From assembly GCA_002279825.1 (NCBI GenBank), contig NCCV01000003.1, positions 677,643-741,642 of the forward strand: DNA of 64,000 nt. The letters run 5' to 3'. Position numbers and translations under genes: made by a program. The stretch is from Sphingomonadales bacterium 12-68-11. GTDB taxonomy: Bacteria > Pseudomonadota > Alphaproteobacteria > Sphingomonadales > Sphingomonadaceae. Shown here piece after piece: positions 37,403 to 47,732 of the stretch (its first letter is position 1; each line of letters begins with the position of its first letter). Below the pieces are notes generated by a model. It did no database searches, was not told where the DNA came from, and was given only the letters and a program-made list of their open reading frames with translations.

Positions 37403-37700
37403 ATACCCCGAGATCCGCAAAGAGACCGCGGTCGCCAGCGGCGGCGGCGCGCTCGGCGCGGGCGCGGTGGGGACGATCGCGCTCGGCTCGTTCGCGCTCG
37501 GCGCGGTGGCGATGGGCGCGGTCGCCATCGGGGCGCTGGCGATCGGCAAGCTGTGGATCGGGCGCCTGCAACTGCGCGAGGCGCGCATCGACCGGCTCTC
37601 GATCGGTGCGCTGGAGATCGACCCGCCGGACGCTGATGGCGAGCCTGCCGGGGCGGCCAGCGACACCCCTGACGCGCCAGCGCCTTTTACGCCGGCTTAA
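37383..37700 (+). CDS. Small pentad-repeat protein overlapping ispG
   Basis: A 105-residue protein whose central 55 residues are tandem five-residue units of the type [25 protein letters not shown]. This is a pentapeptide-repeat pattern that should wind into a right-handed quadrilateral beta-helix or a Gly-zipper-like membrane hairpin. N-terminal SKYPEIRKE and a Pro-rich tail flank it. It overlaps ispG by 20 nt in another frame. Function unknown. Confidence 0.65.
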   Translation: MLKRPSKYPEIRKETAVASGGGALGAGAVGTIALGSFALGAVAMGAVAIGALAIGKLWIGRLQLREARIDRLSIGALEIDPPDADGEPAGAASDTPDAPAPFTPA

Positions 37701-37724
37701 GCCCGCCGCTCTAGGATCGGGCCG

Positions 37725-38285
37725 ATGAAGACAGGCCCGCTCCTGCTGGTGGTCGCGGTCGCCGGGACCGTCTGGGGCTGCGCCCAGCAGGCGGACGATG
37801 CCGCCGCGCCGGCCGGCGAAACCCGCTACATGTCGAGCAACAATCCCTGGGCCAAGGACCATGTCGCCGCGGCGGCCGTCCAGCCCGGCCCGCAGCCGCA
37901 GGCCGAAGCCGCGCCGAGCGGCGAGGCCACTTTGCAGCGCCATGCCAACGGCCATTTCTATGCCGCAGTCTCGGTCGGCGGCCGCGACGCCGAAATGCTG
38001 GTCGACACCGGCGCCAGCGTGGTCGCGCTGACCGGCGAGGATGCTCTGACGCTCGGCGTCGAGTGGAACCCGAACGCCGTGGTGCCGGTCGCAAAAGGCG
38101 CCAGCGGGACGGTGTTCGGCGTGCCGGTCAGGCTCGAACGCGTGCGCCTCGGCGACATCGAGGTGCGCGGGGTCGAAGCGGTGGTGGTGCCCGAGGGGCT
38201 GCCGATCTCGCTGCTCGGCCAATCGTTCCTCGGCCGCGTCGGGCGCCTCGAGATCGCCGGCGACCGGATGGTGCTCGGCGGCTAG
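37725..38285 (+). CDS. Retropepsin-like aspartic protease (TIGR02281 type)
   Basis: A 186-residue exported protein with a lipobox-like VWGC near residue 19. It has a variable linker, then one retroviral-protease-like domain: HFYAAVSVGGRDAEMLVDTGAS (catalytic Asp in DTGAS near residue 93), followed by the second conserved block LLGQSFLGRVGRLEIAG. One-domain proteins of this kind work as homodimers in the periplasm; substrates are unknown. It lies downstream of the pentad-repeat gene on the same strand. Confidence 0.85.
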   Translation: MKTGPLLLVVAVAGTVWGCAQQADDAAAPAGETRYMSSNNPWAKDHVAAAAVQPGPQPQAEAAPSGEATLQRHANGHFYAAVSVGGRDAEMLVDTGASVVALTGEDALTLGVEWNPNAVVPVAKGASGTVFGVPVRLERVRLGDIEVRGVEAVVVPEGLPISLLGQSFLGRVGRLEIAGDRMVLGG

Positions 38286-38328
38286 CGCCGTTCAGCGCCC
38301 GGCTAGACAGGACAGGGTAGGACAAGGC

Positions 38329-38952
38329 ATGATTCCGCGCATGGACCGGAGAGCTTTCGTCACTGCCGCCGCCGTTTCGGCCGGGGCCGCGCTGGTGCCC
38401 GCGCGGGTGTTCGCGCAGGCGGCGACTGCCTCGCCGCGCGACCGGCAGATCCTCGATATCGCGCAGCGCGAGATCGCGCGCGCGGGCGACGCGCTGTGGC
38501 GCCGCGACATCGCCGGCATCGCCGACTTCGGCGTGCATTCGGCGTTGCCGCGGTTTCACTTTGCCAATGTCGAGAACGGCACCGTGCAAAGCTACCGCGT
38601 CGCGCACGGGACCGGCTCGGACCCCGATCACGACGGCTGGCTCAAGTGGTTCTCGAACGAGCCGGGCTCGAACGCCACCAGCCGCGGCGCCTATGTCAGC
38701 TGGGAATGGTACACCGGCCGCTACGGCACCTCGGTGCGGCTCGGCGGGCTCGATCCCGAGAACTCGAACACGCTCGAGCGGCTGATCGTGATGCATGCCG
38801 CCGACTACTGCACGCCCGCGCATGTCGAGCGGTGGGGCCGGCTCGGCCGTTCCAACGGCTGCTTCGCGCTCTCGCCCGACGATTTTCTGGTCGCACTCAG
38901 CCAGCTCTCAGGCGGGCGGCTGCTGTTCGCTGACCGGCTGGGGCTGGCTTAG
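38329..38952 (+). CDS. Murein L,D-transpeptidase catalytic-domain protein (YkuD_2 type)
   Basis: A 207-residue protein with a Tat-like leader (MDRRAFVTAAAVSAGAAL) ending at VFAQ. The catalytic-type domain contains RLIVMHAADYC and GRLGRSNGCFALSP, where the nucleophilic Cys follows SNG instead of the common SHG. Members of this family are annotated as murein L,D-transpeptidase catalytic-domain proteins, though activity has rarely been tested. It converges on another L,D-transpeptidase gene 30 nt away. Confidence 0.8.
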   Translation: MIPRMDRRAFVTAAAVSAGAALVPARVFAQAATASPRDRQILDIAQREIARAGDALWRRDIAGIADFGVHSALPRFHFANVENGTVQSYRVAHGTGSDPDHDGWLKWFSNEPGSNATSRGAYVSWEWYTGRYGTSVRLGGLDPENSNTLERLIVMHAADYCTPAHVERWGRLGRSNGCFALSPDDFLVALSQLSGGRLLFADRLGLA

Positions 38953-38960
38953 TCGGTCCC

Positions 38961-38978
38961 CCTCCCGCGTTCGGGAGG
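38961..38978. terminator. Hairpin between convergent transpeptidase genes
   Basis: CCTCCCG and CGGGAGG form a 7-bp stem with a 4-nt loop in the 30-nt gap between the two converging genes. There is no T run on either side, so it is a weak candidate terminator. Confidence 0.4.
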
Positions 38979-38982
38979 CGAG

Positions 38983-40323
38983 TTACGACGTCTGCAGATC
39001 GTCGACGATCTCGATGACTTCCTCGGTCGTCACCCGCGCGCGGTTGCCGACGCGGGGCGCGTTGAAGCTCGCCAACACCGGCGCGTCGCGGCCGTAGATG
39101 TCGTTGAAAGTGCGCATGTTCTTGTCGATGTCGGAGGCCATTGTGAAATAGGTGATATAGACCGGCATCGACTTCTTGACCGGCACGCGGGTGTAAGTGC
39201 CCGAGGTCGAGATCGCCACAGCCTCCTCCCGCGTCGCGCCCTGCCCGAGGATGGCGACCGTCATCGCCAGCTCAAGCGCGCGCTCGGTGCGGATGCAGCC
39301 GTGGCTGAGCGCACGGTTCTGGGTGCCGAAGAGGTTCCGCGCCGGGGTATCGTGGAGGAAGATCGCGTGCGGGTTGGGCATGTCGAGCTTCATCATGCCG
39401 AGCGAATTGTTCGGCCCCGGCTGCTGGACCACGGTGACGAACCCGTTCGACGCCCGCGTGCCGCGGTAGCCATTGGCGCGCGCCCAGGAGGGATTGCCAA
39501 GCACGCGCGCGCCGAGCCCTTCGCCCTTCACGATCGACTGCGGCACCGTCCATGTCGGGTTGAAAATCACGCCCTCGACCGTCTCGGCCAGCTGCGGGGT
39601 CGCGGTGCGGCCGGGCTTGCCGACGATCGTGCGGTAGGTGCGGATGTTCTGGTTGTTGACCGTCAGGCGGAGCTGGAACTCGGGCACGTTGGTCAGCAGG
39701 TACTGCCCGCCCAGCTCGCGCGCGAGCCAGCGCCAGCGGTCCATGTTGATGCGGATCAGCGCGCGGCGCTGGCGATTGGCGGCGGGCGTGCGGGCCAGCT
39801 CGTCGCGCAGCAGAGCGTAGTCGGGATTGGTCGGGTGGAGCTTGGCAAGTGCACCCACGATGTCGCCGCCGAGCAGCGCATCGGCCATGACCTGGCCGGT
39901 CGGCATCAGGTCGGGATCGGGATCGACCACGAACCACTGCGTGCGCGCCTCCATCGGCGTGCGGCCGTCGCGCAAGTCCTCGACCAGCCAGGTGAAGACC
40001 TGGCTCGCCAGCGCATCGAGTTCGGCGGACTCCCCCGCCTCGATCGCGGCCGCGAGGCCATCGGGCTTGTAGTCCTGCGGATCGAGCCCTTCGGCGCCGA
40101 TCGCATCGATCGCCAGCAGCAGCGAGCGGGCTTCCGCGACCGGCCAGTGCATGACTTCGGCATAACGCGCTTCAGGCGGCAGCGTGAGTTGGCTGACCGC
40201 CGGCGGGATAATCGCCTCGGGCACACTCTGCTGCACCGGCGCGGATTGCAGGCCCTGCGCCGCGAGCGGCAACGCCGCCGTCGCGAGGGAACCGAGCCAG
40301 AGAAGTCGCAGCGATTTGATCAT
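38983..40323 (-). CDS. L,D-transpeptidase, YcbB/LdtD-like
   Basis: A 446-residue periplasmic enzyme forming 3-3 (mDap-mDap) peptidoglycan cross-links. Signal peptide 1-22 (ALPLAAQG). A helical scaffold region of about 40-215 resembles the YcbB scaffold, though no clear peptidoglycan-binding domain is recognisable. The YkuD domain follows, with the substrate capping region around GVIFNPTWTVPQSIVK and the catalytic motif ALSHGCIRTERALELA. This is the most canonical of the three transpeptidase-type proteins in the window. Confidence 0.9.
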   Translation of the reverse strand: MIKSLRLLWLGSLATAALPLAAQGLQSAPVQQSVPEAIIPPAVSQLTLPPEARYAEVMHWPVAEARSLLLAIDAIGAEGLDPQDYKPDGLAAAIEAGESAELDALASQVFTWLVEDLRDGRTPMEARTQWFVVDPDPDLMPTGQVMADALLGGDIVGALAKLHPTNPDYALLRDELARTPAANRQRRALIRINMDRWRWLARELGGQYLLTNVPEFQLRLTVNNQNIRTYRTIVGKPGRTATPQLAETVEGVIFNPTWTVPQSIVKGEGLGARVLGNPSWARANGYRGTRASNGFVTVVQQPGPNNSLGMMKLDMPNPHAIFLHDTPARNLFGTQNRALSHGCIRTERALELAMTVAILGQGATREEAVAISTSGTYTRVPVKKSMPVYITYFTMASDIDKNMRTFNDIYGRDAPVLASFNAPRVGNRARVTTEEVIEIVDDLQTS

Positions 40324-40496
40324 CGAAAAATCATGCCCCGTTTTGCTTCGGACGCCCAGAAATGGGACTGGGACCGGTGCGCGGCTCGCATCCGATTCTG
40401 CCCGTTTCGCTGCCGGCTATCAACCGCCGCGGCTTACTCCCTGCTGAATCCGCCCGCGAATATTGCCCGCGACTGATGAACGCCTAAAGGCAAACG

Positions 40497-41384
40497 ATGG
40501 CTTCCGCGCACTCGTATCGGCCCTTTGCTACGGTGCTGGCGGCGGTGGCGCTCTATTCGCTGATGGATGCGCTGATGAAAGGCGCTTCGCTCGCGGTCGG
40601 CACTTATAGCGCGCTGCTGCTGCGCGGTGGCTGCGGCTTGCTGCTTACCTTGCCGCTCTACCTTGCGACCGGGCACCGCTGGCCGGGTCCGGCAGCGCTC
40701 AAAGTCCATCTCAAGCGCGGCCTGGTCGCGGCGGCGATGGCGTTCACCTTCTTCTGGGGGATCACCCAGATGCCGCTCGCCGAGGCTATCGCGCTGTCGT
40801 TTATCGCCCCGTTGATCGCGTTGTACCTCGCGGCCGTGTTGCTGGGCGAGCGGGTCGAGCCGCGGGCGATCGGCGCGTCGCTGGCCGGTCTCGCGGGCGT
40901 GGCGGTGATCGTGGCGGGGCAACTGCACGGCGGCACAGGCGCGCGGCAAGGCGCGCTCGGGATCGCCTCGATCCTGACTTCGGCGCTGCTTTATGCCTGG
41001 AATCTCGTCCTGCAGCGGCAGCAGGCGCTGCTCGCCCGGCCGCTGGAAGTGGCGACATTCCAGAACGCGATCATGGCGCTGGCGCTGGCCGTGTTCGCCC
41101 CGTGGTTCCTGACGATCCCGGCCGCGCCCACGGCCTGGGGCTGGATCGCCGGATCAGCGGTCCTGGCGACGGGCGCGCTCATGCTGTTCTCGTGGGCTTA
41201 CGCGCGCGCCGAGGCGCAGGCGCTGGTGCCGCTCGAGTACTCGGCATTTCTGTGGGCGCTGCTGTTCGGTTGGCTGTTCTTCGGCGAGGGGCTGCGCGCG
41301 GCTACTCTCCTGGGGGTGGCGCTGATCGTCGCCGCCTGCTGGATCGCCGCCCCGCGCCGCCGGCCGGAGCCCAGCGTAGCCTAG
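40497..41384 (+). CDS. DMT-superfamily (EamA) transporter
   Basis: A 295-residue drug/metabolite transporter with ten predicted helices in two EamA repeats. Motifs are FFWGITQMPLAEAIALSFIAP in repeat 1 and ALVPLEYSAFLWALLFGWLFF in repeat 2. Probably an exporter of a small metabolite; the substrate is unknown. Its stop overlaps the stop of an opposing small gene within CTAG at 41381-41384. Confidence 0.87.
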   Translation: MASAHSYRPFATVLAAVALYSLMDALMKGASLAVGTYSALLLRGGCGLLLTLPLYLATGHRWPGPAALKVHLKRGLVAAAMAFTFFWGITQMPLAEAIALSFIAPLIALYLAAVLLGERVEPRAIGASLAGLAGVAVIVAGQLHGGTGARQGALGIASILTSALLYAWNLVLQRQQALLARPLEVATFQNAIMALALAVFAPWFLTIPAAPTAWGWIAGSAVLATGALMLFSWAYARAEAQALVPLEYSAFLWALLFGWLFFGEGLRAATLLGVALIVAACWIAAPRRRPEPSVA

Positions 41385-41545
41385 CCGGCGCGCTCCGCCG
41401 CCCGCTCGGTCACCGGATCGCCGAAACCCGAGGCGTGCCACACGAGCCCGAGCGCGGCGCCGGCAACCGCCGCGAACACCAGCGCCAGCGCCATGCGGAT
41501 CACATGAAGCGGTTCCGGCTTGCGGCCCGGCGTGCCCATTGCCAT
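41381..41545 (-). CDS. Small single-pass membrane protein
   Basis: A 54-residue ORF with one transmembrane helix (VIRMALALVFAAVAGAALGLVW, about 15-36) and a charged, Ala-rich C-terminus. It is divergent from acnA and converges on the DMT transporter with a 3-nt stop overlap. ATG at 41545, with another Met two codons on. Family not recognised; the hydrophobic pattern and compact spacing support a real gene. Confidence 0.55.
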   Translation of the reverse strand: MAMGTPGRKPEPLHVIRMALALVFAAVAGAALGLVWHASGFGDPVTERAAERAG

Positions 41546-41702
41546 TCGCTGTGTCCTTGCCCGCCTGTGCCCGCGCCGCCATAGCAGGATCGGCCGGGTT
41601 TCGAAGCCCTTCCCCGGCCCTAGCGCAGCGTCGCGGTTCGTGTATGTGCAGGTGCACAAGACGCCCCGGCGCGCCCCTCAATCCACTCTCTAGGAGGCCC
41701 CG

Positions 41703-44375
<2,673 letters not shown>

Positions 44376-44398
44376 CGGCCGAACGTGCTTGACGTTTT

Positions 44399-44433
44399 TG
44401 TAACCCTTGGGTTACAAGTAACCTATGGGTTAC
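44399..44433. promoter_or_regulatory. Tandem palindromic operator over promoter of the membrane protein/XRE pair
   Basis: Two adjacent palindromes: a perfect 18-bp TGTAACCCTTGGGTTACA (44399-44416) and GTAACC-TATG-GGTTAC (44418-44433). TTGACG at 44389-44394 is a candidate -35, so the first palindrome would cover the promoter. Palindrome centres are about 18 bp apart. The XRE protein encoded at the end of this transcript is the obvious candidate for binding, giving autorepression. Confidence 0.75.
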
Positions 44434-44446
44434 ATGAGGGGCGTCT

Positions 44447-44899
44447 ATGCAATCGAACGTGGAAAAGGCCGAGCGTCTGGGCCGGCGGCGCGCCCGCCTG
44501 CTGTTGGCGGTGGGACTGATGCTGGTGACGTTGCAAGGCGTGTTCTTGTCAGTGTGGCGAGAGCCGGTCGGGCCGCTGCGCGCCGTTGATCTGGTCTATA
44601 TCGCGGGCTGGTCCGCGTTGGTCATCGCGGCTCTGGTCGCTATCTTGACTGGTGCGGGCTATGGCTATGGTCCGGAAGTGCGCGCGCTGGTCAACGACGA
44701 ATCCGCCCGCGCCAATCGCGACGACGCGCTGCGGTATGGGTTTGCCTCGACGATAACGTCGGGGCTGATCCTGTTCGTCGCCTCGTTCATGGAACCCTTC
44801 GGCGCGCGCGAAGCCTGTCACGTCATCGTCAGCTTGGGCCTGGGAACAGCCCTGTTGCGCTATGGCAAGTTGGAGAAGCGGGCGCACGAGCTTGACTGA
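44447..44899 (+). CDS. Four-helix membrane protein paired with XRE regulator
   Basis: A 150-residue protein with four hydrophobic helices (about 17-38, 45-68, 97-115 and 120-138) and a charged centre ([17 protein letters not shown]). It resembles DUF2178-type proteins that occur with small Cro/C1 regulators. First gene after the tandem palindromes; its end overlaps the regulator start by 8 nt. Function unknown; it may sense a membrane signal and control the regulator. Confidence 0.7.
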   Translation: MQSNVEKAERLGRRRARLLLAVGLMLVTLQGVFLSVWREPVGPLRAVDLVYIAGWSALVIAALVAILTGAGYGYGPEVRALVNDESARANRDDALRYGFASTITSGLILFVASFMEPFGAREACHVIVSLGLGTALLRYGKLEKRAHELD

Positions 44900-45095
44900 G
44901 CTGCTCAACGCGCTGCGTGACCGGCGCGAGGCCGCGGGCCTGACGCAAGCCGAACTGGCAGGACGGATCGGCGTCAGTCGGAAGACCGTCAACACCGTCG
45001 AGAACGGGGTGTTTGTTCCCTCGACCATCGTGGCACTCAAGCTCGCCAAGGCGCTCAGCTGCACGGTGGAGGACCTGTTCTTCATCGCGGACTAG
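44892..45095 (+). CDS. Small XRE-family (Cro/C1) regulator
   Basis: A 67-residue one-domain DNA-binding protein: [32 protein letters not shown] is the helix-turn-helix, and [14 protein letters not shown] is the usual YozG-like ending. TTG at 44892 matches the family N-terminus; ATG at 44862 would add ten unlikely residues. It probably binds the palindromes at 44399-44433. Its stop abuts the ruvB stop on the other strand. Confidence 0.85.
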   Translation: MTELLNALRDRREAAGLTQAELAGRIGVSRKTVNTVENGVFVPSTIVALKLAKALSCTVEDLFFIAD

Positions 45096-46124
45096 TTACT
45101 TGCCCGCCTCGAACAGCCCGCTCTGCGAGCCGCTCGGCGGCGCGAGGCCGAGGTGCTTCCAGCCGCCGTCGTTGAGGCAGCGGCCGCGCGCGGTGCGGGC
45201 GACCAGACCGAGCTGGATCAGGAACGGCTCGACCACGTCCTCGAGCGTATCGCGCGGCTCGGCCAGGCCCGCCGCCAGCGTCTCGATCCCGACCGGGCCG
45301 CCCTTGTAGGTCTCGGCGATCATCGTCAGGTAGCGCCGGTCCATCGCATCGAGCCCTAGCGCATCCACTTCGAGCCGGGTCAGCGCGGCGTCGGCCATCT
45401 CGGCGGTCACCAGCGGCGCGCCCGCGACATGCGCGAAGTCGCGCACCCGCCGCAGCAGCCGGCCGGCGACGCGCGGCGTGCCGCGGCTGCGGCGGGCGAT
45501 CTCGTGCGCGCCCGCCGGATCGAGCGGCAGCCCGAGCAGCGCGGCGCCGCGCGTCACCACCCGCTCCAGCTCGGGCACGGTGTAGAAATGCAGCCGCACC
45601 GGGATGCCGAACCGATCGCGCAGCGGCGTGGTCAGCAGCCCCTGCCGGGTGGTCGCGCCGATCAGCGTGAACGGCGGCAGGTCGATCCGCACCGAGCGCG
45701 CCGAGGGCCCCTCGCCGATGATCAGGTCGAGCGCACGGTCCTCCATCGCCGGATAGAGCACTTCCTCGACCACCGGATTGAGCCGGTGGATCTCGTCGAT
45801 GAACAGCACGTCGTGCGGCTCGAGATTGGTCAGCAGCGCGGCGAGATCGCCGGTCTTGCCGATCACCGGCCCGCTGGTGGCGCGAAAGCCGACCCCGAGC
45901 TCGCGCGCGACGATCTGCGCCAGCGTGGTCTTGCCCAGCCCCGGCGGGCCGAAAAACAGCACATGGTCCATCGCCTCCCCGCGCCCGCGCGCAGCCTCGA
46001 TGAACACCCGCAGGTTCTCCCGCGCCGCCGCCTGCCCGACGAACTCGGCGAGCGACTTGGGACGCAGCGCGGCGTCCTGGTCCTCGGGCTGGCGCTGGGG
46101 GGAGAGGGCGGGGTTATCGGTCAT
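45096..46124 (-). CDS. ruvB: Holliday junction branch-migration ATPase
   Basis: Hexameric motor that drives branch migration with RuvA. 342 residues. [21 protein letters not shown], Walker [14 protein letters not shown], Walker [12 protein letters not shown], sensor [18 protein letters not shown] and the winged-helix C-terminal domain are all present. ATG at 46124 lies inside the end of the parE toxin gene (11-nt overlap). It is separated from ruvA by a toxin-antitoxin pair, so its expression may depend on transcription through that pair. Confidence 0.96.
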   Translation of the reverse strand: MTDNPALSPQRQPEDQDAALRPKSLAEFVGQAAARENLRVFIEAARGRGEAMDHVLFFGPPGLGKTTLAQIVARELGVGFRATSGPVIGKTGDLAALLTNLEPHDVLFIDEIHRLNPVVEEVLYPAMEDRALDLIIGEGPSARSVRIDLPPFTLIGATTRQGLLTTPLRDRFGIPVRLHFYTVPELERVVTRGAALLGLPLDPAGAHEIARRSRGTPRVAGRLLRRVRDFAHVAGAPLVTAEMADAALTRLEVDALGLDAMDRRYLTMIAETYKGGPVGIETLAAGLAEPRDTLEDVVEPFLIQLGLVARTARGRCLNDGGWKHLGLAPPSGSQSGLFEAGK

Positions 46125-46416
46125 CGAGCATCTCGCGGCGCACCTGCCGCGCATAATGCAGGATGCGCTGGATCAGGATTCCCCTCGGCATCGGCCGATA
46201 GTAGATGCGGTGGCTGGCGTAACGCAGTGAGCGCACGTCGGGCTTGAGGTCGTCTCGCGGCACGCCGAGACCGGGAAAGTTGCGCAGGTGGGCCATCGCC
46301 TCGTGCAATCCGGTGAGATATTCGAACGTTGCGGCCGATCCGAATTCAGCGGCGCTGAAACGTTCGATGTCCCCGATGTCCCGTTCCGCCGCCCTGGTCA
46401 GGCGAATGTCACGCAT
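46114..46416 (-). CDS. parE: ParE/RelE-superfamily toxin
   Basis: A 100-residue toxin with the ParE fold: [21 protein letters not shown], the central [20 protein letters not shown] block and the [22 protein letters not shown] core. ParE toxins inhibit DNA gyrase, RelE relatives cleave mRNA; this length and motif set favour ParE. It overlaps the antitoxin gene by 8 nt and ruvB by 11 nt. Complete and apparently intact. Confidence 0.88.
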   Translation of the reverse strand: MRDIRLTRAAERDIGDIERFSAAEFGSAATFEYLTGLHEAMAHLRNFPGLGVPRDDLKPDVRSLRYASHRIYYRPMPRGILIQRILHYARQVRREMLDDR

Positions 46417-46669
46417 CGGCAGGCTTGTGCTTGGCGATCAGGCTTTCGATGAACTCAAAAGGATCGACGTCCGAAATCCCCGAAGCTTCACCCTCCTCGA
46501 TCAGGTGACGGACGCGGGCGGTATCCTCTTCCCAAAGGGCGGCCCGGTCCTGGTCGCGGCGGACGAGGTCGAAAACATAGTCCGCGACATCGGCGTAGCG
46601 CCCTTCGGCCAGCCGGACTTCGATCCAGCGGCGAAGATCGGGGGGGAAGTCGAAGCTCATTTCACCCAT
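46409..46669 (-). CDS. parD: ParD-type antitoxin
   Basis: An 86-residue antitoxin upstream of parE. The N-terminus (MSFDFPPDLRRWIEVRLAEGRYADVADYVFDLVRRD) fits the ribbon-helix-helix DNA-binding domain of ParD, with the toxin-binding region at the C-terminal end. It starts at ATG 46669 or 46660. It lies 55 nt after ruvA on the same strand. It would neutralise ParE and may autoregulate the operon. Confidence 0.85.
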   Translation of the reverse strand: MGEMSFDFPPDLRRWIEVRLAEGRYADVADYVFDLVRRDQDRAALWEEDTARVRHLIEEGEASGISDVDPFEFIESLIAKHKPADA

Positions 46670-46724
46670 GGCTTTGGTATATGTCCTTTCGCTCGCGCTT
46701 CCAAGTTCACCGACGCGAGCACCA

Positions 46725-47321
46725 TCACCCCGCCGCCCTCTTCAGCGCCACGCGCACCAGGTCGTTGAGCACCGCCCCCTCGCCCAGTTCCGCCAGCGCC
46801 TGCGCCACGGCGCCCGCCGCAACCGCCGGCTTGAACCCCAGGTTCTGCAAGGCCGAGACCGCGTCCGCACTCACCGAGCCCGCCGGCGCAACCGGCGCCA
46901 GCGCCCCGCCGCCCGGCAGCGCGCCCGCCTTGTCCTTCAACTCGTTGACGATCCGCCCGGCCAGCTTGGGCCCGACCCCTTGCGCGCGCGCCACTTGGGC
47001 GGCGTCGCCGGCGGCGCAGGCGCGTTGCAGGTCTTCGGGGGTGAGCGCCGAGAGGATGGCCAGCGCGACTTTGCTGCCGACGCCCTGCACTGTGGTCAGC
47101 AGCCGGAACCAGTCGCGCTCGCCCGCCGCGGCGAAGCCGAGCAGGCGCAAGTCGTTCTCGCTGACCTGCAAGTCGGTGAACACCGTGCAGGGATCGCCCG
47201 GCAGGCCCAAGGCGGCGAGCGTCTTCGAAGAGCAGTGGACCAGATAACCGACGCCCGCGACGTCGATCACCGCCCAGTCCGCCCCCGCCGCGTCGAGCCG
47301 CCCGGTCAGCTTGGCAATCAT
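46725..47321 (-). CDS. ruvA: Holliday junction-binding protein RuvA
   Basis: Tetrameric junction-recognition subunit of RuvAB. 198 residues. Domain [14 protein letters not shown], domain II helix-hairpin-helix motifs [17 protein letters not shown] and [19 protein letters not shown], an Ala/Pro-rich acidic linker, and domain [24 protein letters not shown], which contacts RuvB. Start chosen at the invariant MIAKL. Upstream lies the phased-repeat region described separately. ruvC is not in the window. Confidence 0.95.
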   Translation of the reverse strand: MIAKLTGRLDAAGADWAVIDVAGVGYLVHCSSKTLAALGLPGDPCTVFTDLQVSENDLRLLGFAAAGERDWFRLLTTVQGVGSKVALAILSALTPEDLQRACAAGDAAQVARAQGVGPKLAGRIVNELKDKAGALPGGGALAPVAPAGSVSADAVSALQNLGFKPAVAAGAVAQALAELGEGAVLNDLVRVALKRAAG

Positions 47322-47380
47322 GATTTGTTCTTGGCCGAGCGGGCGGGGTTTGGGAAGCGTTTCAACCGGCGAAGTCCACG

Positions 47381-47409
47381 GGGGTGTTGACACGTGTGAC
47401 AGTGTCCAG
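47381..47409 (-). promoter_or_regulatory. Candidate regulatory element upstream of ruvA (shared with ispG)
   Basis: Read on the minus strand this has core CACTGTCACACGTGTCAACA with an ACACGTGT palindromic centre. It matches the ispG-upstream element at 25 of 27 positions, and like it points toward its gene, 60 nt before the ruvA start. On the opposite strand it contains TTGACA, but no good -10 follows. Confidence 0.6.
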
Positions 47410-47426
47410 AGGACAATGTGCCCGGA

Positions 47427-47525
47427 ACCGTCACCTTGGCGGCGAAAACCGTCACTTTGCGCCCTGGAAGTGTCGCCTTGGAGGGGTGAACTGTCACTTT
47501 GCGAGCGAAAGTGTCACCTTGCAAA
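47427..47525. repeat. Five-copy direct repeat array with 21-bp phasing
   Basis: Five copies of GTCRCYTTG begin at 47430, 47451, 47472, 47493 and 47513 (spacing 21, 21, 21, 20), each preceded by AAcc/AAgt. Spacing equals two helical turns, so all copies face one side of the DNA. It sits in the 411-nt gap between the divergent ruvA and lipid-kinase genes (47322-47732), in which I see no gene; 47526-47732 holds no other recognisable element. Confidence 0.8.
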
Positions 47526-47732
47526 GGGGGGTTGCCGGCGGACATTTTGAGCGCGGGTAAACTCATAAACGCGGCATGACAGATCGGGGCGAAGTAGGAA
47601 AATGGCCGGCACTTCGATGGCCGGCGCGCCGTTGGGGCCGATGTCCACAACGGGCCGACGGCAAACCGGCTGTTTCCGATCGTCGATCAGCTATAGCGGT
47701 CTTCCTGCCATCCAGCTCGATCGAAACCCCAT

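Noticed and set aside
44862..44891. ATG start for the XRE regulator at 44862
   Set aside because: Adds ten residues unlike the family N-terminus; TTG at 44892 fits the usual domain start and the overlap with the upstream gene.
47427..47525. Phased array read as plasmid-type replication iterons
   Set aside because: No rep gene, DnaA box cluster or AT-rich unwinding region beside it, and the array is linked to a chromosomal gene by an element also found at ispG.
47318..47650. 110-codon minus-strand ORF with repeating KVTV units
   Set aside because: The seven-residue periodicity is just the 21-bp DNA repeat translated; no homologous domain or start signal.
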